From NCBI GenBank assembly GCA_964452465.1, contig CAYVMD010000006.1:9520-73519 (forward strand): a stretch of 64,000 nucleotides of DNA. Reading direction: 5' to 3'. Below are positions 26,305-36,067 of the stretch, piece by piece. Position 1 is the stretch's first letter, and each line of letters opens with the position of its first letter. This DNA comes from CAYVMD01 sp964452465 (lineage in GTDB: Bacteria; Armatimonadota; JACIXR01). The notes under the pieces are model-generated. The model was not told the DNA's origin, did no database searches, and saw nothing but the letters and a program-made list of their open reading frames with translations. Position numbers and translations under genes: made by a program.

Positions 26305-26997
26305 ATGTCCGTGATACAGGAAGTAAAGCGAGTGTTCTACTTTAACCTATCCATGGGCTTCTGCCACGAAACCACCGCCACCGCAGCGGATGTAATCACC
26401 CGGTTAGGATGGCGTTCCCAGCCCCGTTTCATCACCACCGCCAGCGAGGACTGGAGGCTTATAACGCGGGATATTCTGAAGGATTACGATGCCCTCATTT
26501 TCTACACCACTGGCGAACTCCCCTTCACCGAGGAGCAGAAGAAGGCGCTCTTGGATTTCATCAAGGAAGGCAAGGGCTTCGTGGGGATCCATAGCGCGGT
26601 TGATACCTTCTACCAGTGGTCGGAGTATGGGGAAATGATCGGTGGATACTTCAATGGGCACCCCTGGCATCAAAAGGTGAGGGTGATCGTTGAGGACAAC
26701 ACCCATCCCGCTACAAGACATTTGGGGGGGACCTGGGAAGTGGTGGACGAGATATACCAGGTGAGGGATTGGTCGAGGGAGAAGGTGAAGGTACTAATGA
26801 GGTTGGATCCCGCCTCTGTGGATATCTCTAAGGGAGCAAGGGAAGATCAGGATTACGCCCTCGCTTGGTGCAAGACATACGGCAAAGGGCGAATCCTCTA
26901 CACCGCCCTTGGACATCCCGTGGAACTTTGGTGGGATGAGAAGTTCCAACAGCATCTCCTCGGCGCCATCCTCTGGGCGATGGGGGTGCTCGAATAA
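26305..26997 (+). CDS. ThuA-like glutamine-amidotransferase-fold protein
   Basis: A 230-residue protein of the ThuA (trehalose utilisation) family. Features are FYFNLSMGFCHETT, DALIFYTTGELPFTEEQ, GFVGIHSAVDTFYQW, HPWHQKVRV and the C-terminal GRILYTALGHP, all typical. The family is thought to bind or modify sugars such as keto-disaccharides, but its reaction is not settled. It lies just after the QueG-like gene, and its stop codon overlaps the start of the third prepilin gene. Confidence 0.85.
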   Translation: MSVIQEVKRVFYFNLSMGFCHETTATAADVITRLGWRSQPRFITTASEDWRLITRDILKDYDALIFYTTGELPFTEEQKKALLDFIKEGKGFVGIHSAVDTFYQWSEYGEMIGGYFNGHPWHQKVRVIVEDNTHPATRHLGGTWEVVDEIYQVRDWSREKVKVLMRLDPASVDISKGAREDQDYALAWCKTYGKGRILYTALGHPVELWWDEKFQQHLLGAILWAMGVLE

Positions 26998-27704
26998 TTA
27001 GGAAGGGCGGTTTCACCCTCTTAGAATTATTGGTCGTTATAGCTATTATCAGCATCCTTGCTTCCATCTTGTTTCCCATATTCAGCGAGGCAAGAGAGAG
27101 GGCACGGCAATCGGTTTGCCTGAGCAACCTCAAGCAACTTTACCTCGCTTTTTCCATGTATCTACAGGATTACGACGAGTTCTTTCCCTGCAATAGCGAT
27201 CCTTTCCTTTGGATGGGGAGAAACTGGCGACCGTTAATTTCCCCCTACATCAGGGGTATAAGGATCAAAAGTAACCCTTACGGCTACAAGGCGCCCATTC
27301 AAACCGAGCATTCCGATGTCTTCCTTTGTCCTTCCGATGTCCAGGCACCCGCGAAATGGGAGAGGACTTCCTATGGCTATTCCTTAGCCTTCTACCATTC
27401 TAAATGGCAGGTGAATTCCATGAAGCAATGGACGGATGCGTTGAGGAGCGATATACCATCCATTCCTCAAACCCTCTCTTCCGTCCTTTACCCAGATAAA
27501 AAGGCTCTCCTGGGGGAATGGCTTTCCAATCATGAAAGGATAAAAGACGATAAAGGTTGGTGGTGTTATGAGGGAGCAAGGAATTTCCTCTTCGTGGATG
27601 GACACTGCAAGTTCCTGCGGGCGAGCGAGCTTAGGCTTGCCAACGATGGCTATCCCGACATAAACCTTACCATTGATGGCATAGAGGGAAAAGATATAGA
27701 ATGA
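26997..27704 (+). CDS. Prepilin-like protein, probably starting at ATT
   Basis: The complete prepilin signature RKGGFTLLELLVVIAIIS is encoded from 26997, but no ATG, GTG or TTG stands before it in frame. TTG at 27030 would remove the cleavage site and part of the helix. ATT at 26997 overlaps the ThuA-like stop (TAATT) and has GGGGGTG eight bases upstream, so an ATT start by translational coupling is the best reading (235 residues). The SEARERARQSVCLSNLKQL block and FLFVDGHCKF end show the same family as the other two, but the His of H-X9-DG is Tyr here and the Cys pair is missing. Confidence 0.65.
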   Translation: MRKGGFTLLELLVVIAIISILASILFPIFSEARERARQSVCLSNLKQLYLAFSMYLQDYDEFFPCNSDPFLWMGRNWRPLISPYIRGIRIKSNPYGYKAPIQTEHSDVFLCPSDVQAPAKWERTSYGYSLAFYHSKWQVNSMKQWTDALRSDIPSIPQTLSSVLYPDKKALLGEWLSNHERIKDDKGWWCYEGARNFLFVDGHCKFLRASELRLANDGYPDINLTIDGIEGKDIE

Positions 27705-27720
27705 AAGGACGGGTGATTAG

Positions 27721-30700
27721 ATGATGAGGAAGATCTTCTTTGTCTGCGTGGTTTTAACCGCTTTGTCCTTCGTTTGGTCACAGCCCGCTTGGCATCAACT
27801 TTACCTGGATGGGGGAGGTTATTGGAAGGGGAGGATTCGCTTAGAAGTGGAGAATCCAACCTCCCAGGATGTTAAGGGGGAGACGATCCGGATTAAGGTG
27901 GGAGCAAATCCCGAAGAATTGAATTTGGTGGGAGAGGAAGCCAAGGGTCTGCGTGTCTGCGATGAAGAAGGAAGGGAACTCCTCTTCGACATACTCTCCT
28001 CTGCTGGGGGTTGTAAGCGTTCGGGGAAATTGACCAAGGGGGATATGCTTCTTCTGCCCGTGGAGGTGAAGACAGGGGAGAAGAAGGGATATTTCGTCTA
28101 CTACGGCAACGAAGATGCCTGGGGAGTGCCTGATTTTTGGAGGGGTGGGTTATACAACGGGGGATTTGAGATAGGGAAGGATTCTCCCGAGGATTGGTCG
28201 GCGGTGGAAACGGATGCCTACCACCAGGTTTTCTGGGTTAAGGAGAATCCCCATTCAGGGAGATATTGTGCGAAGACGGTCGTTAGGATGGGTGCTTCCC
28301 CATCTTGGGTGAAGTACCATCAGACGAACATCCCTATCGTGGAGGGCAGAAGGTATATCCTACGCGCCTGGGTGAAAGCGAAGGATGTAAAGGGGATGGC
28401 GGGATGGTTCATACATGTTTTCGGCAATAAGGGATGGCTTATCAACCAGGTTTTGAATGCTGGTGAGGGAACTTACGATTGGAGGGAGATAACCTATGAA
28501 TTCGTTGCCCCCGAAAGCGCTACCAACGCCACTATCGGTACCGTGCTTTACGGCACGGGCACCGCTTGGTTCGATGATGTCTCCCTCCAACCCGCTGAGC
28601 CGATGGAAAACCTACTGCGGATTTCCATCGGTGGGAGGGAGGAAATGAGGCTAAGGGAGATAAGGGGCGGGGACAGAGAAAACAGGGCAAGTTTCTTCCA
28701 GGAGATAAAGGTGCGTAACTTCTCCAATTCCCCTAAGGGGGGAGTTCTTATCTCCTTGGAGTTGAACCGCTTGCGCCGATACATCCCCTCCCTTAAATTC
28801 CGCATCCTCGATCCCGAGACGAAGAAAACCTGTCCCTATATCAAATTCGAGGATATCCTTCTCTTCATCACCTCTCTTCCTCCCAAGAGCGAGAAGGTCT
28901 TCCTCCTCTATCCCGACGAGAAGGGCGAGGAGATGGACCTTCAGCAGTTGATAACCAGCAAGGTCAACCTGGTGAAAAATCCCTCCTTTGAGGAAGAGGA
29001 CGAGAATCACCTCCCTGCCTATTGGCAAGGTGGATTTGAGATGGAGAAAAGGGAGGGGAGAGCGGTGATCGTTTCCTCCCTGCGGGAGGGAAATGTCGTC
29101 CTCGGCATCCCCTCCCTCGATAGTAGGGACCCTGCGCTTGGGAATAAATGCGCCCGTTTAGAGATCCCCGAGGGTGCTCCCCTTCGCTGGGTAGGTTGGC
29201 ATCAGGAGATCCCGGCTAACCCCAATACCACCCATCTTTATCTTGGTTTCCTCAAAACGGAAAACCTCAAGGGGGAGGTCGTCCTCTACGGACACTTTCA
29301 CGACAAGGAGGGCAAGCTCTGCCAGGGAGCGCAGTATTTCCAAACCGCTCCTGCCTTATCCGGCACTCGCCCTTGGACGCTCACCTATTCCCTCCTCCAG
29401 ACTCCCTATGATTGTGCCTCCGTGGAGCTCCATTTAACGGTGAACGCCCATGGCATCGTCTATCACGATGGCATATTCTTTGCTGAGGTGGAGAAAGGGA
29501 TATGGGGCAAAGCATATGCTCCTCCCTCTAAAGAAATGCTCAATGTCTGGCAGGTTGATCCCTTGATCAAGGTTTTCCAGGACGATGTGCCCGGACCCGC
29601 CCCTAAGGAGATAAGGTTATATTGCGCCATTAACGAGAGAGAATCCCTTCAGTTGGCGTTCCGAAGCGAGAAGGGGCTCAAGGGGGTAAGGATATCGGTG
29701 AGAAAGCCAATGAATAAAGCGGGGCAAACCCTCCCCGATGTTAAAGTTAACCTTGTGGGCTATGTGCCCATAGATGTTCCCTCTGCTTATTATTCCTCTC
29801 CCGCTCAAGCGCCCTGGTATAGGTTGGTGCCCAAGGGGACGCCGGGAAGCGATGGCTGGGCAGGCTACTGGCCTGATCCTCTTCTCCCTAACAAGCCCTT
29901 CGACCTACAAGCTCAAACCACTCAGCCCATTTGGCTGACGGTCCAGGTTCCTCCCAATGCCTCTCCTGGCGAATACAAGTCCCTCATCACTATCCAGGGG
30001 GAAAATGCCCAAATAAGCATACCCCTCACTATAAAGGTGTGGGGCTTCTCCCTTCCGAAGAGCCCTTCCCTCAAGGTCATATTCGATTTCCACTCTGATG
30101 CTGGCTTGGATTTGAAGAGTTGGTATAGGTTCTATGCGGAGCATCGTATCTCTCCCAATACGATTCGCCCTGAGCCCACGATAGATTATAAGGATGGGCA
30201 GGTGAGCCTTAATACATCGGGCTTCGATGAGATGGCGCATTATTGCCTCGATGACTTGGGGATGAGCGTCGTTTATCTCCCCGGCTTTTTCTACATGATG
30301 GGGTGGGGCTTTTCGCCAAAGCAGATGTTTGGCTACGAGGCATTTACTCCCGAGTTTAATCTTGCCTTTTCCCAATGCTACCGTGCCTTCCTCAACCATT
30401 TAAAGGAGAAGGGATGGAAGGACAAGTTCGTCTATTATGTTGCGGATGAACCCCACTACTGGTTTCCCAAGGTCGGGGAAAATATGGAGAAGATGTGCGA
30501 TCTCATCCATTCAGTATCCCGAGACATACCCATCTACTCCAGCGTTTGGAATTATGTGGGGGATTGGGTAGGATATCTCGATATATGGGGAGTGGGACCG
30601 CACGGCTCCTGCCCCGTGGACAAGATGGAGGAGTTGAAAAGGAGCGGGGCAAAGCTCTGGTTCACCACCGATGGACATATGTGCATAGATACCCCTTATC

Positions 30701-31194
30701 TGGCGATCGAGAGGCTCCTGCCCTATCTCTGCTGGAAGTACGGGGTGGAAGGCTACGAATTCTGGGGGCTCAATTGGTGGACATATAATCCCTATGAGAA
30801 GGGATGGCATGCTTTCCTTCCCCATACCTTCACCGAGGGAGGGGAGGCTACGATGATAAGATATCCCAATGGCGATGGTTTCCTTTCCTACCCGCCGGTG
30901 GATAAGAATTACAAGGAGCCAGTGTCCACCATTCGCCTGGAGCAAGTAAGGGAGGGCATAGAGGATTACGAGTATCTCGTTCTTTTGGATAGGTTGGTGG
31001 CGGAGGCAAGAGGAAAGGGAATGGATGTCTCTCGGGCAAGCAGGATTTTGGAAAGGGCAAGGGCGCTCGTCTTCATTCCCAACAAGGGAGGCTTGAGATC
31101 CCTTTCCCTGCTCCCTCGTCCCTCGGAGGTTGCAGAAATACGAAGGGCAATGGGAGAGGAGATAGAGAGGCTCCTTAGAGAAAGAAAGGAATAG
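27721..31194 (+). CDS. Very large secreted DUF4091 / GH123-like protein
   Basis: A 1157-residue protein with a signal peptide (RKIFFVCVVLTALSFVWS). An N-terminal beta-sandwich (about 25-130) is followed by two galactose-binding-like modules starting NGGFEIG (about 144) and NPSFEEED (about 420). A GH123-type N-terminal beta domain (about 615-780) and a TIM barrel with YYVADEPHYW follow; D909-E910 fits the Asp-Glu pair used by GH123 in substrate-assisted catalysis on N-acetylgalactosamine. The C-terminal EQVREGIEDYEYLVLL (about 1075-1090) is the hallmark of DUF4091. It follows the third prepilin by 16 bases. A glycosaminoglycan or glycosphingolipid-type target is possible, not proven. Confidence 0.75.
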   Translation: MMRKIFFVCVVLTALSFVWSQPAWHQLYLDGGGYWKGRIRLEVENPTSQDVKGETIRIKVGANPEELNLVGEEAKGLRVCDEEGRELLFDILSSAGGCKRSGKLTKGDMLLLPVEVKTGEKKGYFVYYGNEDAWGVPDFWRGGLYNGGFEIGKDSPEDWSAVETDAYHQVFWVKENPHSGRYCAKTVVRMGASPSWVKYHQTNIPIVEGRRYILRAWVKAKDVKGMAGWFIHVFGNKGWLINQVLNAGEGTYDWREITYEFVAPESATNATIGTVLYGTGTAWFDDVSLQPAEPMENLLRISIGGREEMRLREIRGGDRENRASFFQEIKVRNFSNSPKGGVLISLELNRLRRYIPSLKFRILDPETKKTCPYIKFEDILLFITSLPPKSEKVFLLYPDEKGEEMDLQQLITSKVNLVKNPSFEEEDENHLPAYWQGGFEMEKREGRAVIVSSLREGNVVLGIPSLDSRDPALGNKCARLEIPEGAPLRWVGWHQEIPANPNTTHLYLGFLKTENLKGEVVLYGHFHDKEGKLCQGAQYFQTAPALSGTRPWTLTYSLLQTPYDCASVELHLTVNAHGIVYHDGIFFAEVEKGIWGKAYAPPSKEMLNVWQVDPLIKVFQDDVPGPAPKEIRLYCAINERESLQLAFRSEKGLKGVRISVRKPMNKAGQTLPDVKVNLVGYVPIDVPSAYYSSPAQAPWYRLVPKGTPGSDGWAGYWPDPLLPNKPFDLQAQTTQPIWLTVQVPPNASPGEYKSLITIQGENAQISIPLTIKVWGFSLPKSPSLKVIFDFHSDAGLDLKSWYRFYAEHRISPNTIRPEPTIDYKDGQVSLNTSGFDEMAHYCLDDLGMSVVYLPGFFYMMGWGFSPKQMFGYEAFTPEFNLAFSQCYRAFLNHLKEKGWKDKFVYYVADEPHYWFPKVGENMEKMCDLIHSVSRDIPIYSSVWNYVGDWVGYLDIWGVGPHGSCPVDKMEELKRSGAKLWFTTDGHMCIDTPYLAIERLLPYLCWKYGVEGYEFWGLNWWTYNPYEKGWHAFLPHTFTEGGEATMIRYPNGDGFLSYPPVDKNYKEPVSTIRLEQVREGIEDYEYLVLLDRLVAEARGKGMDVSRASRILERARALVFIPNKGGLRSLSLLPRPSEVAEIRRAMGEEIERLLRERKE

Positions 31195-31220
31195 TTCCTC
31201 CGCTCCGGTTCGGGATCCCC

Positions 31221-32291
31221 TTAGGGGAAAAGGGCGTTTACCCTTTCCCAAAGTAGATTTTCGTTCTTTATGCGGAAGGAGGAACGAAGGACAAGCAAGG
31301 GCAATGGGGAGGTCCTACTACCCAAGAGCCTTCCCATCTTCACCCCGTCCTTAGGCGTCATCACCACCGCCTCACAGCCTTTTCCCTCAGCCTCTTTTAG
31401 AATTTCCTCTAAATCCTGTTCTTTATAAAGATAATGATCGGGATAGGAACGAAACACAACCTCCCCACTCAATTTTTCCAAGGTCCTCCTAAAGCCCTCG
31501 GGATTCCCTATCCCCGCTACCCCCATAACTTTTCTTCCCCATAAGTAATCTAAGCCTATCTCCTTCCCTTCTATTATGTCCTCTAACCGATCCGGCTCGT
31601 AATCCGCCTCCAATACCAGTGCTTTTTTGTTATATCGATATATCATCTCCTTTATCCCTTTCTTGTCCTTCGCTAAACCCGCATTGCTCAGGATTATCAC
31701 ATCCCCCCTCGCCAAGCCCTTCAGGCTTTCTCTTAAAGCCCCGCGAGGGAATAGCCTTCCATAGCCAAAGGGATTCAGGGCGTTTAACAACACGATCTCC
31801 AGATCCTTTTCCACCCGGAAGTATTGCAGGGCGTCATCGAGCACCACCACCGCCGCTCCTTCCTCCACCGCCTGCTCGATGGATTTTATTCGGTCCCTTC
31901 CTATCCACACGCTGATGCCCGGGAGGGAATTCGTTATGAGAAAAGCCTCATCCCCTATCTCTTCTATGCTCCTTCCCTCTGCTTTTCCTGCTTTTCCTCT
32001 TCCTCCATAGCCGGTGCAAATGACAGCCACCCTATATCCCTTCCCTTTGAGGGATCTCGCCAATTCGATGGTTAGAGGCGTCTTTCCCGTACCTCCTAAG
32101 GTTATGTTCCCTACCCCGATCACTTTACAAGGAGGTCTTAGCTTCCTTCTTTCTTGAAGGGCTCGGAAGATGAGAAAGCCAAGGGCATAAAGCGGGGTCA
32201 ATAGGCAAAGGAAAAATCTTAGAAGGGCTAAAAAGGTGCCTCTTTCCCCGCTGATCGCTCTTCTCCAGGTTTCTTCCCAACCCATCTTCAA
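31221..32291 (-). CDS. lpxK: Tetraacyldisaccharide 4'-kinase
   Basis: Phosphorylates the lipid A precursor at the inner membrane. The 356-residue protein has one N-terminal membrane anchor region (LRFFLCLLTPLYALGFLIF), the P-loop GNITLGGTGKTP near residue 61 and DDALQYFRVEKDLEIVLLN. Its start overlaps the end of the fused acyltransferase/Kdo transferase gene as ATGA. Presence of this gene implies true lipid A and therefore an outer membrane. Confidence 0.93.
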   Translation of the reverse strand: MKMGWEETWRRAISGERGTFLALLRFFLCLLTPLYALGFLIFRALQERRKLRPPCKVIGVGNITLGGTGKTPLTIELARSLKGKGYRVAVICTGYGGRGKAGKAEGRSIEEIGDEAFLITNSLPGISVWIGRDRIKSIEQAVEEGAAVVVLDDALQYFRVEKDLEIVLLNALNPFGYGRLFPRGALRESLKGLARGDVIILSNAGLAKDKKGIKEMIYRYNKKALVLEADYEPDRLEDIIEGKEIGLDYLWGRKVMGVAGIGNPEGFRRTLEKLSGEVVFRSYPDHYLYKEQDLEEILKEAEGKGCEAVVMTPKDGVKMGRLLGSRTSPLPLLVLRSSFRIKNENLLWERVNALFP

Positions 32292-34189
32292 GTCCCTTTG
32301 CTCGCTAACTCCGCGATTGCCTGGGCATACGCTTTGGAAGCACCCTGCATAGTTTCTATCAACCTCTCCGCGCTCTTTGCTATCTCCTTTCTCAGAGAAG
32401 CTTCCCCCAGGAGCGCTTTCACCTTCTCGCTTAACTCTTTGCTATTCCTAACTTCTATACCAACCTCTGCCTGCTTCGCTAAATCCGTTATATCTCGGAA
32501 ATTGTGCATATAAGGACCGAAGAGGACCGGCTTCCCCCAGGCTAAGGGTTCCAGGATATTGTGTCCTCCCTTGGGCACTAAACTTCCTCCCACGAATGCA
32601 ACCGTGCACAATCCGTAGAGGGTGAACAGCTCCCCTACGGTATCTATGAGGATGACGGCGTTTTTATCCAGGGCCTCCAGAGGCAGTCTGCTTCTTTTAA
32701 CATAGGTGAAGCCTCGCTTGGAAAGGAGGCTCTCCACTTCCTCCATTCTCTCGGGATGACGAGGCGCGAGGATCAGCCTTAAATGGGGGAAGGAAAGGCG
32801 AGCATTCCAATAGGCATCGAGGACCATTTCTTCTTCTCCGGGGTGGGTGCTTCCGGCGACGAGGATTTCCTCGTCCTCCTCTATTTTAAGTAGGTTCTTT
32901 AGGTTTTCCAATTTCGAAAGGTCCTTGCTAAGGGCAACTTGGTCGAACTTACTGTTCCCCACCACTTTTACATTCCTGCCTCCGCTTTGGAACGCCCGCT
33001 TGGCGTCCCGTTCCGACTGCATAAAAAGGGTCATCTGTTCCAAAAGCGGGGCAAAGAAGAACTTGAGGGCGCGCATCTTCACCAAACTATCATCCGATAT
33101 CCTACCGTTTACCAAAAGCAAGGGGATGTTAAGGAGCCTCGCCCAGAAGATGAGGTTGGGCCAGACCTCGGTCTCCACCAGCGCTATCACCCGGGGCTTC
33201 AACCTTCTTAGAGCTATAAGGGGGCAGGGAAATATATCGAGGGGGAAATAGAAAAGTTTGGCGAGGTCGCGAAGATGCCTTTTTGCGGTTTCCATCCCCG
33301 TGGTGGTCGTTACGGAAAGGTAGATTTCTTTCTCCTCCACCAATCGCTTTAGGTTTTCCACTATTGGCTTGGCTGCCATGGTCTCCCCCACGGAAACGGC
33401 GTGCACCCAGATGGCCCCTTCTCCCCTGGGAGCCAGCCCCATTTTCTCCTTCCATCCCCTCAATTTCTTCCCCCCAAACTGGCGGAGGAAAAACCAACCC
33501 AATATGAAGGGCAAAAGAAGGAAGATGGCTATGTTGTAAAGAAGGATGGGGATAAGCAACCTCCAACGAGAGGGGCGCGGGTCTTCTATGAGGAGCTTCT
33601 TTGCTTTTTCCTCTTCCCTATCCAATGCCTGCTTCACCGAATTTAGATCTCCTTGGGGATAGAAAGGTTTTCCGAAGGAGACGATGATTTTGGAAAAGGG
33701 GAGGGGGAGAAGATGCCTATCCCAAGTGGGAAGCCTAAGGGCAGGGCTTATCGCTACTCCCACCGGTATGATGGGGGTATCCCTATCGGTGAGGAGGAGG
33801 ATGCCCTTCTTGGGGATGCGAGGCGGACCGAGGGGACCGTCCGGCGTTATCCCCAGGATCTCCCCCTGGGCAAGGGCTTGCTTGGCTTGGCGGAAGGCGG
33901 AGATCCCGCCTCGCCTGCTCGAGCCCAGGATAACCTTGCAGCCCGAAAGGGTGAGGAATTTCCCCAGAAGCCTTCCATCGGCGGAAGGGGAAACTATGCA
34001 GAGCAGTTTCCTCTTCCTTAGCAGGAAAACGGGGATGGAGAAGAGGCTATGCCAAGAGGCAAGTATGCTTCTCCTTTTAATCCTTTCCATTCCCAGGATA
34101 TTTAATCGAGAGGTAGCTAGGACGAGGTGGAAATAAAGCCAGGCGATATAAGGGGCTAAGGATGCCAAGTATTTAAGAAACCTTCTCAT
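32288..34189 (-). CDS. waaA: Fusion of LPLAT (DUF374) acyltransferase and Kdo transferase
   Basis: A 633-residue two-part protein. Residues about 1-205 match the DUF374 lysophospholipid-acyltransferase-like family (ASWHSLFSIPVFLL, PSADGRLLGKFL, ITPDGPLGPPRIP). From about 215 a complete Kdo transferase follows: membrane segment (IAIFLLLPFILGWFFL), the GWKEKMG and WVHAVSVGE start of the GT30 domain, and C-terminal GGSLVPKGGHNILEPLAWG. WaaA adds Kdo to lipid IVA. The acyltransferase half may acylate the same lipid. These are normally separate genes. The gene overlaps both the upstream ABC transporter and downstream lpxK. Confidence 0.9.
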   Translation of the reverse strand: MRRFLKYLASLAPYIAWLYFHLVLATSRLNILGMERIKRRSILASWHSLFSIPVFLLRKRKLLCIVSPSADGRLLGKFLTLSGCKVILGSSRRGGISAFRQAKQALAQGEILGITPDGPLGPPRIPKKGILLLTDRDTPIIPVGVAISPALRLPTWDRHLLPLPFSKIIVSFGKPFYPQGDLNSVKQALDREEEKAKKLLIEDPRPSRWRLLIPILLYNIAIFLLLPFILGWFFLRQFGGKKLRGWKEKMGLAPRGEGAIWVHAVSVGETMAAKPIVENLKRLVEEKEIYLSVTTTTGMETAKRHLRDLAKLFYFPLDIFPCPLIALRRLKPRVIALVETEVWPNLIFWARLLNIPLLLVNGRISDDSLVKMRALKFFFAPLLEQMTLFMQSERDAKRAFQSGGRNVKVVGNSKFDQVALSKDLSKLENLKNLLKIEEDEEILVAGSTHPGEEEMVLDAYWNARLSFPHLRLILAPRHPERMEEVESLLSKRGFTYVKRSRLPLEALDKNAVILIDTVGELFTLYGLCTVAFVGGSLVPKGGHNILEPLAWGKPVLFGPYMHNFRDITDLAKQAEVGIEVRNSKELSEKVKALLGEASLRKEIAKSAERLIETMQGASKAYAQAIAELASKGT

Positions 34190-35921
34190 CCTCTTCCCTC
34201 ATCTGAAGCTCATATAGCTTGGCGTAAAGCCCTCCCTTCTCCAACAACTCCTTATGCGTTCCCTCCTCCACTATCCTTCCCTTATCCAAGACCACAATCC
34301 TATCCGCAACCCTGGCGGTGGATAAGCGATGGGCGACGAGCACTATGGTTTGTTCTCCTCGAGATAGGTTGTTCAACAAGGCTTGCTCCGAAATGGAATC
34401 CAAATTCGCTGTAGCTTCATCCAGTATCAGGATGGAGGGCTTTCTTAAGAGCGCCCTTGCTATCGCCAGCCTTTGTTTTTGCCCCGCTGAAAGCGTCACT
34501 CCCCTCTCTCCTATGTAACTATCCAACCCCTCGGGAAGGGAGGCGACGAACTCCCAAAGCCCAACCTTTTCCAAGGCAGATCTCATCTCCTCCTCGCTTA
34601 CCTCGTTCGCATAGGAAAGGTTTTCCCTTATCGTGCCGGCAAATACCAAAGGTTCCTGAGAGACTATCGCTATCTGTTTTCGTAGAGAGGGGATCCTCAC
34701 CTCTCTTATATCCCAATCGTCTATCCTTATCTCGCCCTCTTTAGGCTCGAAGAAACGGGGGATGAGGTCAACGAGGCTCGTCTTGCCTGCCCCCGAGGGA
34801 CCGACGATGGCTATCATTTCGCCCTTTTTAATCTCCAAGTTTATTCCCTCCAAAACCGCTGTCCCATTATAGGATAAGGAAACATTGCTGAACTTCAATT
34901 CCCTTTGGAAGGAAGGAAGCTCCACTACGCCTTCCTTTTCCTCTTGGATGGTTGGCTCCAAGAGCTCTAATAAACGAGAGGCTGCCCCCGCGCTCTGCTG
35001 TAGGTTCATTATAACTTCCCCCCAATTCCTCAGGTTTTGATAGAGCATTTGGAGCAGGATTATGAACTCCGTTAACTTCCCCAGATTAAAATTGCTACCC
35101 GCCTTTATTATTTGCCAACTGGCGAAGAGGATTATGAATACCACCCCAATCGCCCCAGCCAATTCTATCAAAGGGATGAGTAACGCTCGTAATCTGATCC
35201 CCCTCATGATCGCCCCAAAGGTTTGGGAAAGGGTGGTGGAGAATCGCTTCCTTTCCAATTCCTCGGCACATAGCCCCTTGACCTCCTTAACGAAGGAAAG
35301 GAAATGTTCCAATCGGTTATTGATATCCCCAAACCTTTGCTGGATCTCCACCTGTATCCGGCGCATTTTCTTCCCCGCTAAATCTATCACATATCCGAGC
35401 AGGGGGATGGCGGTCACGCTGAAGAGGGAAAGTTGCCAATTTAGCATGAGGAGTCTGACCATAAAGGCTATTACCAATATGGGAGTGACGAATATCCTTT
35501 CCAATACTGTTGGTAGGGTTTCCTCTATAACTCTTACATCCACTACTACCCGGGATATCAGGTCACCTGCGCGTCTACGATGGAAGAAGGGCAAGGGGAG
35601 AAAGAGGAGGCGGGAGAGGAGAAGTTCCCTGATCTCCATCCCTATCCTATGGGCAACCCATCCCAAAAAGTAGGAGGAACAATAAAAGAATAATCCTTTG
35701 AAGGTATAAGCTGCTATCCCAAGGGCGCAGACGATGGCTATGGTGTGGAAATCCTTTCCCCCTATGCTGGAGATGGCCTCTCGGGCCAACCTTGCCACCA
35801 ATACCCCTAACAACCCCGCCCCTGCTGAGCCGATTAACCCGAGGAGCGTCCTTTTAAGGTATTTCCTAACCCAGGATGCAAGCCAAGGAATTGGTTTCAT
35901 ATGCTCACATAATTTTACCAT
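34173..35921 (-). CDS. MsbA-like lipid A/lipid exporter (ABC half-transporter)
   Basis: A 582-residue half-transporter with six membrane helices (about 1-320) and an ATPase domain: Walker A GPSGAGKTS, signature LSAGQ, Walker B ILDEATANLD and the H-loop AHRLSTARVAD. Its place at the head of the waaA-lpxK operon suggests it flips lipid A, as MsbA does. Sequence alone does not separate MsbA from other type IV exporters. Two starts are possible: ATG 35921, or ATG 35900 at residue 8. Confidence 0.85.
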   Translation of the reverse strand: MVKLCEHMKPIPWLASWVRKYLKRTLLGLIGSAGAGLLGVLVARLAREAISSIGGKDFHTIAIVCALGIAAYTFKGLFFYCSSYFLGWVAHRIGMEIRELLLSRLLFLPLPFFHRRRAGDLISRVVVDVRVIEETLPTVLERIFVTPILVIAFMVRLLMLNWQLSLFSVTAIPLLGYVIDLAGKKMRRIQVEIQQRFGDINNRLEHFLSFVKEVKGLCAEELERKRFSTTLSQTFGAIMRGIRLRALLIPLIELAGAIGVVFIILFASWQIIKAGSNFNLGKLTEFIILLQMLYQNLRNWGEVIMNLQQSAGAASRLLELLEPTIQEEKEGVVELPSFQRELKFSNVSLSYNGTAVLEGINLEIKKGEMIAIVGPSGAGKTSLVDLIPRFFEPKEGEIRIDDWDIREVRIPSLRKQIAIVSQEPLVFAGTIRENLSYANEVSEEEMRSALEKVGLWEFVASLPEGLDSYIGERGVTLSAGQKQRLAIARALLRKPSILILDEATANLDSISEQALLNNLSRGEQTIVLVAHRLSTARVADRIVVLDKGRIVEEGTHKELLEKGGLYAKLYELQMREEDEKVS

Positions 35922-36067
35922 GTTCTCTTGGATTTTGGAAGTTTCGCGCTTCTAATGCAAGATAAAGCCCTAAAGGAGGAGCCTAACTCAATTTAGAATA
36001 GATTTTATTTAGAGGAAAAAACGGTTTCCCCCTTGACTAACTGTTCCGAAGGGGAGAAAATAATAGG

